From: Luzula sylvatica
Taxonomy: Eukaryota > Streptophyta > Magnoliopsida > Poales > Juncaceae
DNA length: 64,000 nt
Assembly: GCA_946800325.1 (NCBI GenBank)
Contig: OX326960.1
Coordinates: forward strand, 22,187,150-22,251,149
Direction of reading: 5' to 3'
Shown here: piece after piece, positions 13,796-24,636 of the stretch
Position numbering within the stretch: the first letter of the stretch is position 1
Layout: the number at the start of each line of letters is the position of its first letter
The notes under the pieces: generated by a model
Seen by the model: only the letters and a program-made list of their open reading frames with translations
Databases searched by the model: none
Told to the model about the DNA's origin: nothing
Program-made: the position numbers and the translations under genes

Positions 13796-13985
13796 TTTTT
13801 ATAATTATTATGAAACGATATATTCTCATACAAATATAAAAATCAAAATAAATAAAATTAAAAAAGAAAAAACCGTACACAAGTTATACAAATTTTTTTT
13901 CTGAAACCAATTACATAAATTACAAAAAGAAACAACACATTTTTTGTTTTCTCGCACAAATCCTAAACCCTAAAACCTACTGTTG

Positions 13986-14805
13986 GTCTAGACTTCCGGC
14001 CATGGTGACGCTACCGGTACAGACGGGGAGACGGCACCGACCGATGGTGATGCCACCGGTACGGTCTGGACTTCCGAGACATTTCACTTTGCCAGCTCAT
14101 GCGAGACGTGATCCGAGATACGCAGGGTACCCACTATCTGCGGGCATATCAGCCTATCAAACAAAAATAAATTATAATTAATTTGTAGAACATAAGAAAT
14201 ATCAAAACTACCCCTCTTTGTTAGTTTTTAAAATGGTGCCTAAAATACCCACTTTTTTACTTAATCGTAAGTAAATAAGAAACAAAGAAGGGTATTTTCG
14301 TACTAATTCGAAACAACTACACATCAATAAAATTTAAGAGAGAGAAACAGTGAAGAGAGAGAGAAGTATACGAGATGGCCAGAAATTTCACGAAGAGCTT
14401 CGGCCCAACGAGAGGTGGAGTCATCCATCATACTAACGATGTACATGTACCCCATGTCTCTTACTCAGCAATAGTAATTCCTAATTCAAAGAAAAACACA
14501 TTAGTTAACGCATTTTTTGCAAAATAGTCCCTGTATTATTGGGAATATGTACCGGTGTAGATGGAATCCTCACGAGTGGCCACGGGCATGTTGGAAGTGT
14601 TGGTGGCGAGAGTGCTACACTCTCAATTGTTGGAAGTTCATCAACACCTAAAACATTCATTTGTGATATTTAATTTAATTAGAAAGGGCAAAACGGTAAT
14701 TTCCATTACAAATTTAAAAAGAATTTTTACCTCAGCCATCTCATTTCCTCTTTCTCTGCATCCAACATACACCACGGTGCCGGAGGTAGAATACCGTAAA
14801 CAAAA
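13986..14805 (-). pseudogene. VHA-A: V-type H+-ATPase catalytic subunit A fragment, with introns
   Basis: Four successive exons of the vacuolar ATPase A subunit are recognisable on the minus strand. 14731-14805 encodes YSTSGTVVYVGCRERGNEMAE. 14553-14647 encodes VLMNFQQL, then ANTSNMPV-like sequence, then SIYTG. 14372-14480 encodes GITIAE, then [21 protein letters not shown]. About 13986-14153 encodes ADMPADSGYPAYLGSRLA, then KVKCLGS-like sequence. Splice sites and introns are kept, so this is a duplicated genomic fragment and not a retrocopy. It is dead: a codon run is missing after VLMNFQQL, the AEYFRDMGYNV segment is frameshifted, bases are lost after SRLA (giving TGA), and both ends of the gene are absent. 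The functional protein hydrolyses ATP in the V1 head. The fragment may have been captured by a transposon, but no element ends bracket it clearly. Confidence 0.85.
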
Positions 14806-15340
14806 CTGAAATTGTTAATCATATATATTCATATTAATTACCTTTTAACACACTCGTGCACAAATTGTGTATTTTTTCCGCTAGTTTTAGCATATTCTCT
14901 TCACTCTCCTGATTAATTACCAAAAAACCCTTGCATAAAAGAATAATAAACATGCTTGTAAATGAATTACGACTTGGTCCGCAAACCCTAATCAAACCAA
15001 ACACGCAAAATTACTTACATGCCCTTTGTAATTAAATTACCAAAATCAGTCTCCTGAAATTAAAATCACTCTCCTAATTAATTACCAAAATCACTCTCCT
15101 TAAAATAAATTTTATTTGGGAATTAGTAGCCGAAATTAACCCTTTTTGTCTAATCAGTGCATACAAAAGACGATATTGGTCTAATTTAGAAGTATAGAAA
15201 TTCAAAATCCCAATTCTACAATGAATACTTAAAATTGATAACTAATTGGGCAATTCAGTCAATTATGGACGGTTAATTGCACAATTGATAGATACCTTTC
15301 AAGCTTTGACGTGCCAACAAGGTTCACCTGTCCAGCTTAA
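14806..15340. other. Intergenic AT-rich DNA
   Basis: It contains short duplicated phrases (for example ATTACCAAAATCACTCTCCT, repeated near 15050-15105) but no gene or element that I recognise. Confidence 0.35.
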
Positions 15341-15347
15341 TCTTAAG

Positions 15348-16020
15348 CTCTTGAGTTCTGATCTTAGCGTCAAAGAGTAGGAAGGTTTCGTCGCTCCACT
15401 CACATCAGGTAAGCACTTGGTCATGGCAGCGCGTCGTGAGAGGCGTCGTCAGCTTCATCGTCGTCGTGAGAGGCGTCGTCAGTTTTGGAAGGGGAGAGGA
15501 AGAGAGAGAAACTCATCTAAATTTACCCTCTCAAATTGGATTTTCTCTATTTTTCAGTATCCTCTGTCAGCTGATAAAATTGCCAGATATAGATTTTCTT
15601 TAATTTTTACGCAAAATTGGCCAGGTTCAACGTAAGCGGTGAATTTGGGTTTTTTCTATTTGGTTGCCTTTTTTTATTTCTTAATTTGCCCGTTTCTCGA
15701 TTATCCAAAGGTCAGAACTTTATTATATACCCCCATTTCCTCAAGGTTTTGGTTATTGCGTAACCTAATTTTCTAATCCAACAAGCAACGATGGCTCCTC
15801 CCAAATTCTCTATCGAAACCAATCTGTCCATGTCTCTCCAAGCAATCGAGAAGAAGAACACTTGGTTTTTGCCAATCCAGAATCAAGACCTGTCCTTCCC
15901 TCCAACGGATCTCTTTTTTTATGTGATGTTGATTTCTATCCGATGACGATGATAGCTCTTGAGTTCAGATCTTAGCGTCAAAGAGTTGGAAGGTTTCGTC
16001 GCTCCACTCGCATCAGGTAA
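15348..16020. repeat. Direct repeat containing an ATP synthase epsilon exon-2 relic
   Basis: 15348-15480 and 15955-16065 share CTTGAGTTC(T/A)GATCTTAG, the motif TTTCGTCGCTCCACTC, and a GTCGTGAGAGGCGTCGTCAG block. On the minus strand the shared part reads roughly TKPSNSLTLRSELKS, resembling the GKPQKPVLRSDTPE tail of mitochondrial ATP synthase epsilon, whose exon-1 relic lies just to the right. Between the repeats, an ATG at 15790 opens MAPPKFSIETNLSMSL and continues, which I do not recognise. Confidence 0.45.
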
Positions 16021-16168
16021 GCACTTGATCTCCCAGCTTCATCGTCGTCGTGAGAGGCGTCGTCAGATTCATCGTCAGCATCGTCGTCGTCTTAATCGTC
16101 AGCATCGGTGGGCGTCTGCTCCTTCGTTAACCGTCAGCGGCAGCGCCATCCCGTCCTTTTCATCGTCG

Positions 16169-16309
16169 CTAATAGTGAACCTTCTCGCGAGAGATAGCCT
16201 CGGTCTTGAGCGACTCCTTCAAGCAGGATCGCAGCAACGAAGCACAGATGTTCGAGTAGGTTATGTAGCTCATACCCGCCGCCCTCCAGAACGGCACCGC
16301 CGCAGTCGA
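16169..16309 (-). pseudogene. Mitochondrial ATP synthase epsilon subunit, exon 1 relic
   Basis: The minus strand reads [20 protein letters not shown], then [20 protein letters not shown], then REKVHY and a stop. This matches the start of the plant F1Fo-ATP synthase epsilon subunit ([22 protein letters not shown] in Arabidopsis, as I recall it). The functional protein is a roughly 70-residue part of the F1 central stalk in mitochondria. The normal start codon is replaced (GGATCG where ATGGCGTCG is expected) and TAG follows VHY where the protein should continue, so the copy looks dead. A degenerate second exon seems to lie at 15955-16010. The segment is clearly more GC-rich than its surroundings. 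Confidence 0.8.
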
Positions 16310-16319
16310 TCCAGCCGCC

Positions 16320-16523
16320 GGAGAAAGCAAGGCGCCTCTTTCACTCGCCGGAGAAGGGAGAAGGGAGAAGGCGAGAAGCAAAGGAAGGAAGAAGAGGAGA
16401 TCGGAGATCCTCTTCCGAGACAGAGAAGGAAGGAAGGCGAGAGCGTGAGAAGTGAAAAGTTGAATAATTACGAAAATACCCCTCCGTCTCATGGATTCGT
16501 TTTCTGGATTCTCCTTAGCACGC

Positions 16524-16540
<17 letters not shown>
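16320..16540. other. GC-rich purine tract next to the epsilon relic
   Basis: It is rich in GAAGGAGAAG-type sequence and may represent the former 5' UTR/promoter of the epsilon gene (pyrimidine-rich on the minus strand). It ends in short (TC)n and (TA)n runs. No independent gene is visible. Confidence 0.35.
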
Positions 16541-16554
<14 letters not shown>

Positions 16555-16555
<1 letters not shown>

Positions 16556-16755
16556 CAATGTTTTAAATTGCGATATTGCGGTCCATTGCGCTTGAACAAT
16601 AATTTACACATGATCTCCGATATTGCGTCATATTGCGCCATATTGCGGCGATATTGCGGCGCTATATAGCAGATTGCGGTGTTGCGTTTTATGGATATTT
16701 ATTGCGAATTGCGCTATTGCGGCGCAATTGCGCCGCAATTTAAATCATTGATATA
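16555..16755. mobile_element. Short element made of reiterated GCGATATTGCGG words
   Basis: The ends CAATGTTTTAAATTGCG and CGCAATTTAAATCATTG are inverted copies. Inside, ATTGCG, ATATTGCGGCG and related words recur about 15 times. It sits between TA runs. A second family member is at 48265-48456. The terminal CAATG-TTTAAA is shared with the hAT-like element at 27294-27804. Confidence 0.7.
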
Positions 16756-16777
16756 TATATATATATATATATATATA

Positions 16778-17319
16778 AGGCTAGGTTCAATGGCCAACAT
16801 CCTTGTTTGGCCAACTCGGCCAACAACGTTTATTTCTCACAATATATACATGAAAATAAAAATTCAACCGTATAGATGTGATATACATCACTTGAGAATG
16901 TTATAGATTTAATTTCATGAAAAATAAATATTTTTATCATCTCCATCACGATACGTAAAGATATTGACGGATGACAATATTTATGACATGATTCATCGTG
17001 AAATCAATTTTAAAATTCGAATTTTTTTCATTGGATTTAATTTAAATTATATAGATAGACTATAGATTAATTTTTACAACGTTTCGACTTTTCTTTCATC
17101 GAAATCCAAAAAAATACCGAAATAGACGGTTATGAAAATAGCTTATCGATTTTGTTAGATAGAAAAATGCAAACGACACAAAATTTGTTCTACAACATAT
17201 CTAAATGATATAGATTACATCTATACGGTTAAAATTTAATTTTCATTTATATAATTTGAGAAATAAACGTTGTTGGCCGAGTTGGCCAAACAAAAGTGTT
17301 GGACATTGAACATAGCCCA
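16778..17319. mobile_element. Foldback MITE, GGCCAACA family, 542 bp
   Basis: The left end contains CAATGGCCAACATCCTTGTT, then TGGCCAACTCGGCCAACAACG. The right end holds the inverse, ending GTGTTGGACATTGAACATAG. Inverted similarity continues for over 100 bases inward on both sides. Further copies: 51218 (partial) and 60654 (partial). No coding capacity. Confidence 0.8.
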
Positions 17320-17329
17320 TATATATATA

Positions 17330-18057
17330 TATTACACATAAAAGTAGTAACGAAAAAAATATAATTAAATAATTTCCTGGCTTTTAGAAAATGATAACAA
17401 TTTTATTCAATGAGGTCATATCTTATGCAATTAAAGAATAATAGATCCAGAAGAAGATAATATATATATATTTTTTATCAAACTAGATGATCATTGAATG
17501 CCATGCATCAAACTTTTTATAAAAAAGAAACAATCCAAATTGGTTTTGAGAGTCTTTGACCCAATTAAACGATTTTACCGCTATATAAAAATGGTCACAG
17601 TCTCGTGTGTGTGTGTGTGTATAGAGAGAGATAGGAGCTATCATGCTTACTTAAGTACCAAAATTTTAGTACTTAATGTTTTTTCATCATTGGATTTGCA
17701 TTGATATTTGTGATTTTTTTATGATGATCATGAAAATTTGTGCACATCATTAAATTCACAAATCTCAATACAATCCAATGGTGCAAAACATTAAGTACCA
17801 AAATTTTGATACTTATATATATATATATATACGAGGGAGGCTAAACTACTTAATTAAGTACCAACGTTTTGGTACTTAATATTTTTTTACCATTGGATTT
17901 GCATTGAGATTTGTGCATTTAATGATGTGCACAAACTTTCAAGATCATCATGAAAAATCACAAATCTCAATGAAAATTCAATGGTGCAAAAGTATCAAGT
18001 ACCAAAATGTTAGTACTTAATTAAGTAATTTAGCCTCCCTCACACACACACACACAC

Positions 18058-18131
<74 letters not shown>

Positions 18132-18614
18132 GAGGCTAAGTATCAAAATTTTGATACTTAATGCTTTGTCATTATTGGATTTGTATTGAGATTTGTGAAT
18201 TTACACAAACTTTCATGATCATCATAAAAAAAACACATATGTCAATGTAAATTCAATGTAGAAAAAACATTAAATACTAAAATTTTGATACTTAATTAAG
18301 TATGATAGCTCCTCTCTCTATCTCTATATATATATATGAGACTGTCACCATTTTTATATAGCGGTAAAATCGTTTAATTGGGTCAAAGACTCAAAACCAA
18401 TTTGGGTTGTTTCTTTTTTATAAAAAGTTTGATGCATGGAATTCAATGATCATCTAGTTTGATAAAAAATAGATATATTATCGTCTTCTGTATCTATTAT
18501 TCTTTAATTGCCTAATAATTGCCTAAGATATGACCTAATTGAATAAAATTGTTATCATTTTCTAAAAGCCAGGAAATTATTTAATTATATTTTTTTCATT
18601 ACTACTTTTATGTA

Positions 18615-18625
<11 letters not shown>
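17330..18625. mobile_element. 1.3-kb palindrome with three small MITEs in its loop
   Basis: About 320 bases at 17330-17652 are repeated in inverse at 18297-18625 (landmarks ACATAAAAGTAGTAACG, GGTCAAAGACTC, CATCAAACTTTTTATAAAA). Between the arms lie three copies of a ~180-200 bp foldback unit with ends GGGAGGCTAA...TTAGCCTCCC and inner TAAGTACCAAAATTTTGGTACTTA-type palindromes (about 17640-17815, 17833-18040, 18128-18312). Partial copies of that unit recur at 26452 and 26768. Confidence 0.75.
18060..18128. repeat. (TA)n microsatellite
   Basis: About 34 TA units following a short (CA)n run, inside the loop of the large palindrome. Confidence 0.95.

Positions 18626-18627
<2 letters not shown>

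Positions 18628-18676
<49 letters not shown>
18628..18676. repeat. (AC)n microsatellite
   Basis: About 24 AC units after a TA run, directly at the right edge of the 17330-18625 palindrome. Confidence 0.95.
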
Positions 18677-18679
<3 letters not shown>

Positions 18680-18680
<1 letters not shown>

Positions 18681-19165
18681 TTGTTAAGGAGAATCCAAAA
18701 AACGAATCCAATAAGAATTCACGCATGCAAAATATACTGATGAAATTAACAAAATGTATTATTCAAATTAGCAAAATATATTATGAATCCAATATATTAA
18801 CATAGTTAAAATATTGAATAAAATAATATATTTTCAACAGTATATTTTGATAAAAATACAAGAATATATTTTGCTAATTTTAACAGTATATTTTGGTCTT
18901 TGAATTTTTTTTATGGATTCTTGTTAGCATATATATGAACAATTACATTTAATTAACGTGCTAATTAAAAGATATAATTAAATATTCATTAAAATTTATT
19001 CCAATTTTTGAATTCGAATAGATATTAATTATGTATTAAGTTAACAGTCAAGATGTACTAGTTATTATTTTAATTATCACGTTTTAATTAAAATGACAAC
19101 TAGTACATGTTAACTGTTAACTTAATACGTAATTAATATTTATTCGAATTCATAATTTTGAATAA
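18680..19165. repeat. AT-rich repeat relics
   Basis: 18680-18930 (GGAGAATCCAAAAAACGAATCC and AAAATATACTG motifs) is related in inverse to 60475-60612. 18940-19165 contains an inverted pair of the ATTAACGTGCTAATTAAA / TTAACTTAATACGTAATTAA arms that build the next foldback element. Confidence 0.5.
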
Positions 19166-19169
19166 CCCC

Positions 19170-21710
19170 TTTTCTAAAAATATTCTAAATATAACCTTTT
19201 TTTGATAATATTCCAAAAATAACCCAAATCGGGTTTTCAAATCCCGCCGGTAAAAATTTCATTTTAAAAAAAAATTTAAATATGATATATTTCCTCAAAT
19301 TTTACCATAACATCTTTTATGAACTAATTAATACACTTAATTAAAATAATAACTAGTACATGTTGGCTGTTAACTTAATACGTTATTAATATTTATTCGA
19401 ATTCATACATTGGAATAAATTTTAATGAATATTTAATTATATCTTTTAATTAGCACGTTAATTAAATGTAATTGTTCTATAATGGAGAATTCGGCGGGTA
19501 TATTTTGGGGAGTGATTTTTTTTTTAAGTTAATGACCCGTTTGAAAAAAAATATTAAAATTCATCGCACTCCAAAATGTACCCGCCGAATTCTCCATTAT
19601 TGAACAATTACATTTAATTAACGTGCTAATTAAAAAATATAATTAAATATTCATTAAAATTTATTCAAATTTTTGAATTCGAATAAATATTAATTATGTA
19701 TTAAGTTAACAGTCAAGATGTACTAGTTGTTATCTTAATTATCACGTTTTAATTAAAATGAGAACTAGTACATGTTAACTGTTAACTTAATACGTAATTA
19801 ATATTTATTCGAATTCATAATTTGGAATAAATTTTAGTAGCTGTTAGGTGACAGTGGAATAGAGGATTAACTCGGAATAACCTCTCTAATTCAGCCGAAC
19901 ATGGTTGGAAAATAGTGGAATTAAGTGGAATTACTCTCTTCCATGGGGTACATGGAAGAGACTTAAACCATGGAATAACTATTTTTTCAGACAAAATTAC
20001 CCCTTCTAATTCCACTTTCTACCTACGTGGCAAAGAAAAAAGTATATTTTACCCCTCTCTTTCAACCCTCTCTCCTCCAAAGCACAAACCCCCAAACAAG
20101 AACACCTCCACCAAGTTTCTTCCTCTCTAACATTTCTGGCGATTCGTTGATGAACTCACTGAACAAAGATGTTTAATCGGCTACTCTGTTTTTGCTCTTT
20201 CGAACAAGATCCGTTTTGTTAGGTTTCTTGAATCTGACGAGAAAAGCAAGTTTATGCGAGCCGTTGGCTGGAGTGAATTAACATCGATCGATGCAAACAA
20301 CTTCGATGCACAAATTCAGACTGCTCGTTCGCATATTAATCTGATTAGAGGTAATGTTTCTCCCTTTACTTTTTTTTCTCTATTTACAGAAATCAGAATC
20401 AAAATTATCACTTTTTTCCTAGTTAATTTTATCATTGAGCTCTTTTTAGTTGATCAAAGTCAGACTTATCATTTTGCCTTGGTCAAATTAAAGACGAAGA
20501 TGGTTTAGCAATGCTCAATTGAGATTGAAACTGAACACATTGGTGTTTAATTTGAAAGTTAAGGATATATATGTTGTAATTATGATTATATTAGAACTTG
20601 CAAATTGTATTTTTGTATTATGTTTCTTTCTATTTTTAATTTTAGAGGTGAATGGAAAATAACTAGGGATCCTGATACTCCAAATAAATATATGAAACAT
20701 GAGGTATGGTTTTGAACCAAAATAATACTAATTCATATGTATGTTTGGCATAATTTCATGCATACCCCTGCCATTTCTCATAAATATCATGTCTACCTGC
20801 CAATTGTTGATATTTCTCAAATTTTGTAGGGTTGTTCGTGATAATTAACATTTTGGAAGGGTATATGTGATTTTTTTGAAAAAAAATCAGGAAAGTTATA
20901 TTTTATTTATATTTAAGTTAGTATGTGTACTCCATATTGATGTTTTTGAAGAATTATGTTTGCCTGCGGGGTATTTATTTTGTTATGTTTTTTGTTATTT
21001 TAAATTGATGAATAAAAAAAAAGTAAATTAATATACCTAGCATTAAGGGCATTTTAGTCAATATCATTTATACTATATAAAAATTGACAATTTATTCCAA
21101 CAATCTAGCCGAACGCTGATGGAATAAAATGGAATAATCACTCTTCCACTCTTCCATTATTCCACTATTCCATCTACCGCCGAACAAGCCCTTAATGAAT
21201 ATTTATTATTTAATTATATGTTTTAATTATCACGTTAATTAAATGTAATTGTTCAATAATGGAGAATTCGGCGGGTATATTTCGGAGTGCAATAAATTTT
21301 AATATTTTTTTTTCAAACGTTGTCACAGTAACTTATTTTAAAAAAAAATCACTCCCCAAAATGTACCTGCCGAATTCTCCATTATAAAACAATTATATTT
21401 AATTAACGTGCTAATTAAAAGATATAATTAAATGTTCATTAAAATTTATGAATTCGAATAAATATTAATTATGTATTAAATTAACAGTCAACATGTACTA
21501 GTTATTATTTTAATTAAGTGTATTAATTAGTTAATACAAGATGTTATGGTAAAATTTGAGGAAATATATCATATTTAAAAAAAATTTAAAAAAAAAAATT
21601 CCGGCGGGTTTAAAAACCCAGTTTGGATTATTTTTGGAATATTATCAAAAAGGGGTTATTTTTGAAATATTTTTAGAAAGAGAGATATTTTTTAAATTTT
21701 AATTCTAAAT
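19170..21710. mobile_element. Large foldback element with ~350-bp arms
   Basis: The left end carries GATAATATTCCAAAAATAAC, CCGCCGG, TTTTACCATAACATCTTTTA and TAATGGAGAATTCGGCGGGT in order. The right end has the same blocks in inverse order (21240-21690). Two full inner palindromes centred near 19537 and 21325 share the GAGAATTCGGCGGGTA stem. Other copies: 26205-27175 and, with different ends, 38116-39030. No transposase; the interior holds a second insertion (19838-21195). Confidence 0.7.
19838..21195. mobile_element. DNA element nested in the foldback, with an unidentified exon-like frame
   Basis: Imperfect inverted ends: GTTAGGTGACAGTGGAATAG at left and the inverse of GTTCGGCGGTAGATGGAATAG at right. 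This style of end is common in PIF/Harbinger-like MITEs. Inside, 20254-20351 reads MRAVGWSELTSIDANNFDAQ and continues to a good GTAATG splice donor. I do not recognise the protein; it may be a captured gene fragment. Confidence 0.4.
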
Positions 21711-22026
21711 AGAGTTATATGCAGAAATGTTCCTTTATTATATTCGTATTTATCCATTCGTATTTATCCATTTATGTCCATTATTAGATCATGCAGAATT
21801 TTCCCGCTTATGGATTTTCAAAATTTCGCTTTGGTCCCTCTAAAGTCGCTAACTATTTGTGACATTCCCGCCTTTTTGTCCCATTAGAAATCCTCGACTT
21901 GGCCGTCCCATTAGAAACCCTCGAATCGGTGATGTGGCGGCGAAGTGGTTACGAGGTTCACGACACGGATCAGAGCCCTTCTCTCTTCTCTCGCTCTCTC
22001 TCTTGAAGGCGAAAACGAAGGTCGAG
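21711..22026 (+). promoter_or_regulatory. Upstream region of the CENH3-like gene
   Basis: No clear TATA box was found. The stretch just before the start codon is pyrimidine-rich and more GC-rich than the flanks, consistent with a 5' UTR. The reading frame stays open upstream of the ATG to 21859, but that extension resembles no histone sequence. Confidence 0.35.
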
Positions 22027-22089
22027 ATGGTTCGTACGAAACATTTCTCCAATAAAAAGTCAGTTCGTCCTAATAAGCAGATCTCTCGT

Positions 22090-22137
<48 letters not shown>

Positions 22138-24095
22138 CTGTGGATTTTTCCGTGTTGTTTGGTTTTTGTTTTACGAATTGGTGGTTTTAGTTGAAGCAAA
22201 ATTACTGAGATTATCCAATTGAGTAGTATTTCAATCTTGGATTGTGGTCTTGTTGGAACATTATTCCAACATTGGACTTATATGTAAAATATTATGTGTT
22301 GTAATATTGTCATTTATATGCTTAAAATAAAGTGGCCAATTTTAGTTAATAAATTTAAGCATTAATGTGTTAATTAGGATGTGGGCCTTTTGATGTGTAG
22401 AATGTTGTGGGTGGTGCTTCTATTTTCTATGATGGGCTGAATTAGAAAATCTACATTAGGGAGCCCAAAAGGTACGTCTTTGTGAAAAGATGTCTTGTGG
22501 CTATATAAGCAATTTGGTCCCAAGTACATATGATGATGAAAATTCATTCTTAAATCTGTCCCATTAAGATTAGAGAGAGAGATCCATTAGAGAAAAACAA
22601 AATGACTCAAAATTGGACATCATAAAGTACTTGAAATTCCATTCTTGCGACTAAGGCTTCGTGGACGCAACGACGATGATGGCGCGACATCAATTCGGAC
22701 AGATTCCATACGCTTCCGCATACGGTTAAGGTACGGTTTTATTTTGAGATAATTCGGTTGAATTCACATAGTTAGTACGGTCCGTTTGTACGGACAAAAT
22801 TAATTTATTAATTTATTCACGGACGGTGCCGGATCGTCGCCGTCCTTACAGGTCTTTGTTGAAAATGCTGGAGATTTTAGGGTTATTTGGCTAAATATCT
22901 GAACCGAACACAAACCCTAAATCTTTCTTTTTCTTTTGCAGCCCGAGCTAGCAGTTCTCAAGTTACGGAAAGCACTCCTGTAAGAACCCAACTTTTATTC
23001 GATTTTTCCAAGTTTTTAACCCCAATTGTTTGATTTTCTTGTACTTTTTTTTTGTTGCTTTTGGATAGGCTAAAACTGCTGCTGCTGCTGCTGCTACTCG
23101 TATGGATACTACTTCAGGTCTGATCTCATAAAGAATTTTATTAAAAAATAATTCAATTACTTTTATCTCCCAATTTTGATTCATTAATTGAAATTTATGA
23201 ATTGTAAATTAATTTTTGCAGCGAGTAGATCCATTAAGAGAACTTCAGCTCGCAAGACTGTTGCTCCCCCACAAACTCCTATGAAGCAAGGTCTCTTTTC
23301 TTTATTAATTATGCAAAATCTCAAAACATTCAAGAATTAAGAATTTAATTTATCTCTTTTTAAACAAGATGACAAGAAAGGTAATTTGTTTTTTTTTTAG
23401 ATTTTGCTGATTTATTTCTTTATTATATGAATAGTACAAACCCCACAAACAAAGGGAGAGAGAAGCACCGGTACCGACCTGGTACGCTGGCGCTGAGACC
23501 GATCAGAAGGCTTCAGAAAACCACCGATCTATTGGTGGCCAGAACCCCTTTTGCCAGATTGGTACGCTTTTCTAAATTTCCTATTTTTGAGTTCTTGATA
23601 TACCCCCTTCAAAACATGAAATATCATAATTATCCCTGCAAATAGTCTTTCATAGGGGTATATGTGATATTTTATTTTGTATTTTGTGCAGGTTAGAGAG
23701 ATTACAGGTCATGTCTCTAGAGATGTGAATCGCTGGCAAGCCGAAGCTCTCGTGGACTTTCAAGAGGTTTCTTCAAACTTTATTTATTTTACATTTATGA
23801 TTATTTAATATTTATTTAATTTCATGTATTATTCATGTCATGTTATTTATATACTTTCACGGGTTATATATAGGCCGCAGAGTACTATGTTGTGAATCTT
23901 ATGATGGATGCGAATTTATTGGCTATTGATGCTAGTATGAGTAAGTTAAACCTCTTCACAGTATTATATTTTTATTTATTTATTTTTTGCTTATTTGTGC
24001 ATTATAGTTTATAATTTAATTTTTTTTTTTTTATCGTAGTACAAAGGGTATTCAGCATGGTAGGCGAATTAGTGGGAATAAGTTTTAGTCATTAA
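22027..24095 (+). CDS. CENH3: Centromeric histone H3 (CENH3) gene, nine exons, aberrant C terminus
   Basis: Exons: 22027-22090, 22942-22979, 23069-23117, 23222-23290, 23369-23380, 23455-23561, 23692-23766, 23874-23940, 24040-24095. The spliced frame gives 178 residues. CENH3 replaces H3 in centromeric nucleosomes. The N-tail starts [11 protein letters not shown], like other CENH3 tails. The histone fold begins at [20 protein letters not shown] and continues with [20 protein letters not shown]. The CENH3-type longer loop 1 with Trp ([12 protein letters not shown]) follows, then [20 protein letters not shown]. After that the frame ends [18 protein letters not shown]. The next frame over reads [14 protein letters not shown], which matches the H3 end KDIQLARRI(G)G, so about 19 nt appear deleted just before it. 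The 12-nt exon 5 and the acceptor of exon 6 (AAAG) are the least certain sites. It may be a decaying copy; a functional CENH3 should then exist elsewhere. Confidence 0.75.
22091..22134. repeat. (TC)n microsatellite at the exon-1 splice donor
   Basis: About 22 TC units begin at the GT donor of CENH3 exon 1, so the first intronic bases are part of the microsatellite. Confidence 0.9.
22251..22850. mobile_element. 600-bp solo LTR in CENH3 intron 1
   Basis: It starts TGTTGGAACATTATTCCAAC and ends CCGTCCTTACA. It is flanked by the perfect 5-bp target duplication GGTCT (22246-22250 and 22851-22855). TG...CA ends and a 5-bp duplication define an LTR; the absence of internal sequence makes it a solo LTR left by recombination. 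CTATATAAGC at 22501-22510 is a plausible LTR TATA box in plus orientation. Confidence 0.92.
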
Positions 24096-24585
24096 TTATG
24101 ATGATATATTTTGTTATTGTAGTTCGTAACTTTATCTCTAGGTTTAGTTTTAAACTTTTGCTATGTGATCGAATTTGTGATGATATTTCTAAACACCACT
24201 TTTTTGTATGAATATTAAATCTAATTTCGTTTTATCTAATGAGAAGTTGCGATAAGGCAAATATAATACCAGTAGATGAAATTGTAGTAAAATAAAAAAT
24301 AAAGAGCAAAATTATATTGGCTATTTTTGAGTCGGATTAGACTTTTGCTTGTTGGTGGCTTCATCAAACTTGCCCTGACCTGAAGAACCGGTTTTTCATT
24401 TCCCGTCAGATCGAATCTTTTGTGATCCATTAGTTTGGAATTTATATGTTGCATTGACATTAACGTTCTCGGTGGAATCTGAATTTCTTTTCTCTCTCTC
24501 TCTCTCTCAAAAAAAATTTGAGTAGAAACAAAGCATAAATGATTGAAAGAACTCGAAGGCATATAGCTTTCATGCTTTGTTGGTT

Positions 24586-24636
<51 letters not shown>

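Noticed and set aside
15959..16669. 236-codon open frame on the plus strand, Arg/Glu-rich
   Set aside because: It runs antisense across the ATP synthase epsilon relic and through purine tracts and a TA repeat. It has no protein-family pattern, and its composition follows the local GC bias.
21859..22026. In-frame N-terminal extension of CENH3 (56 codons)
   Set aside because: CENH3 proteins start MxRTKH, which fits the ATG at 22027; the upstream part resembles no histone.
24040..24095. Alternative frame [16 protein letters not shown] as the true CENH3 C terminus
   Set aside because: It fits the H3 end, but both good donors of exon 8 and the TCGTAG acceptor give the other frame. I kept it as evidence of a deletion and not as the gene model.
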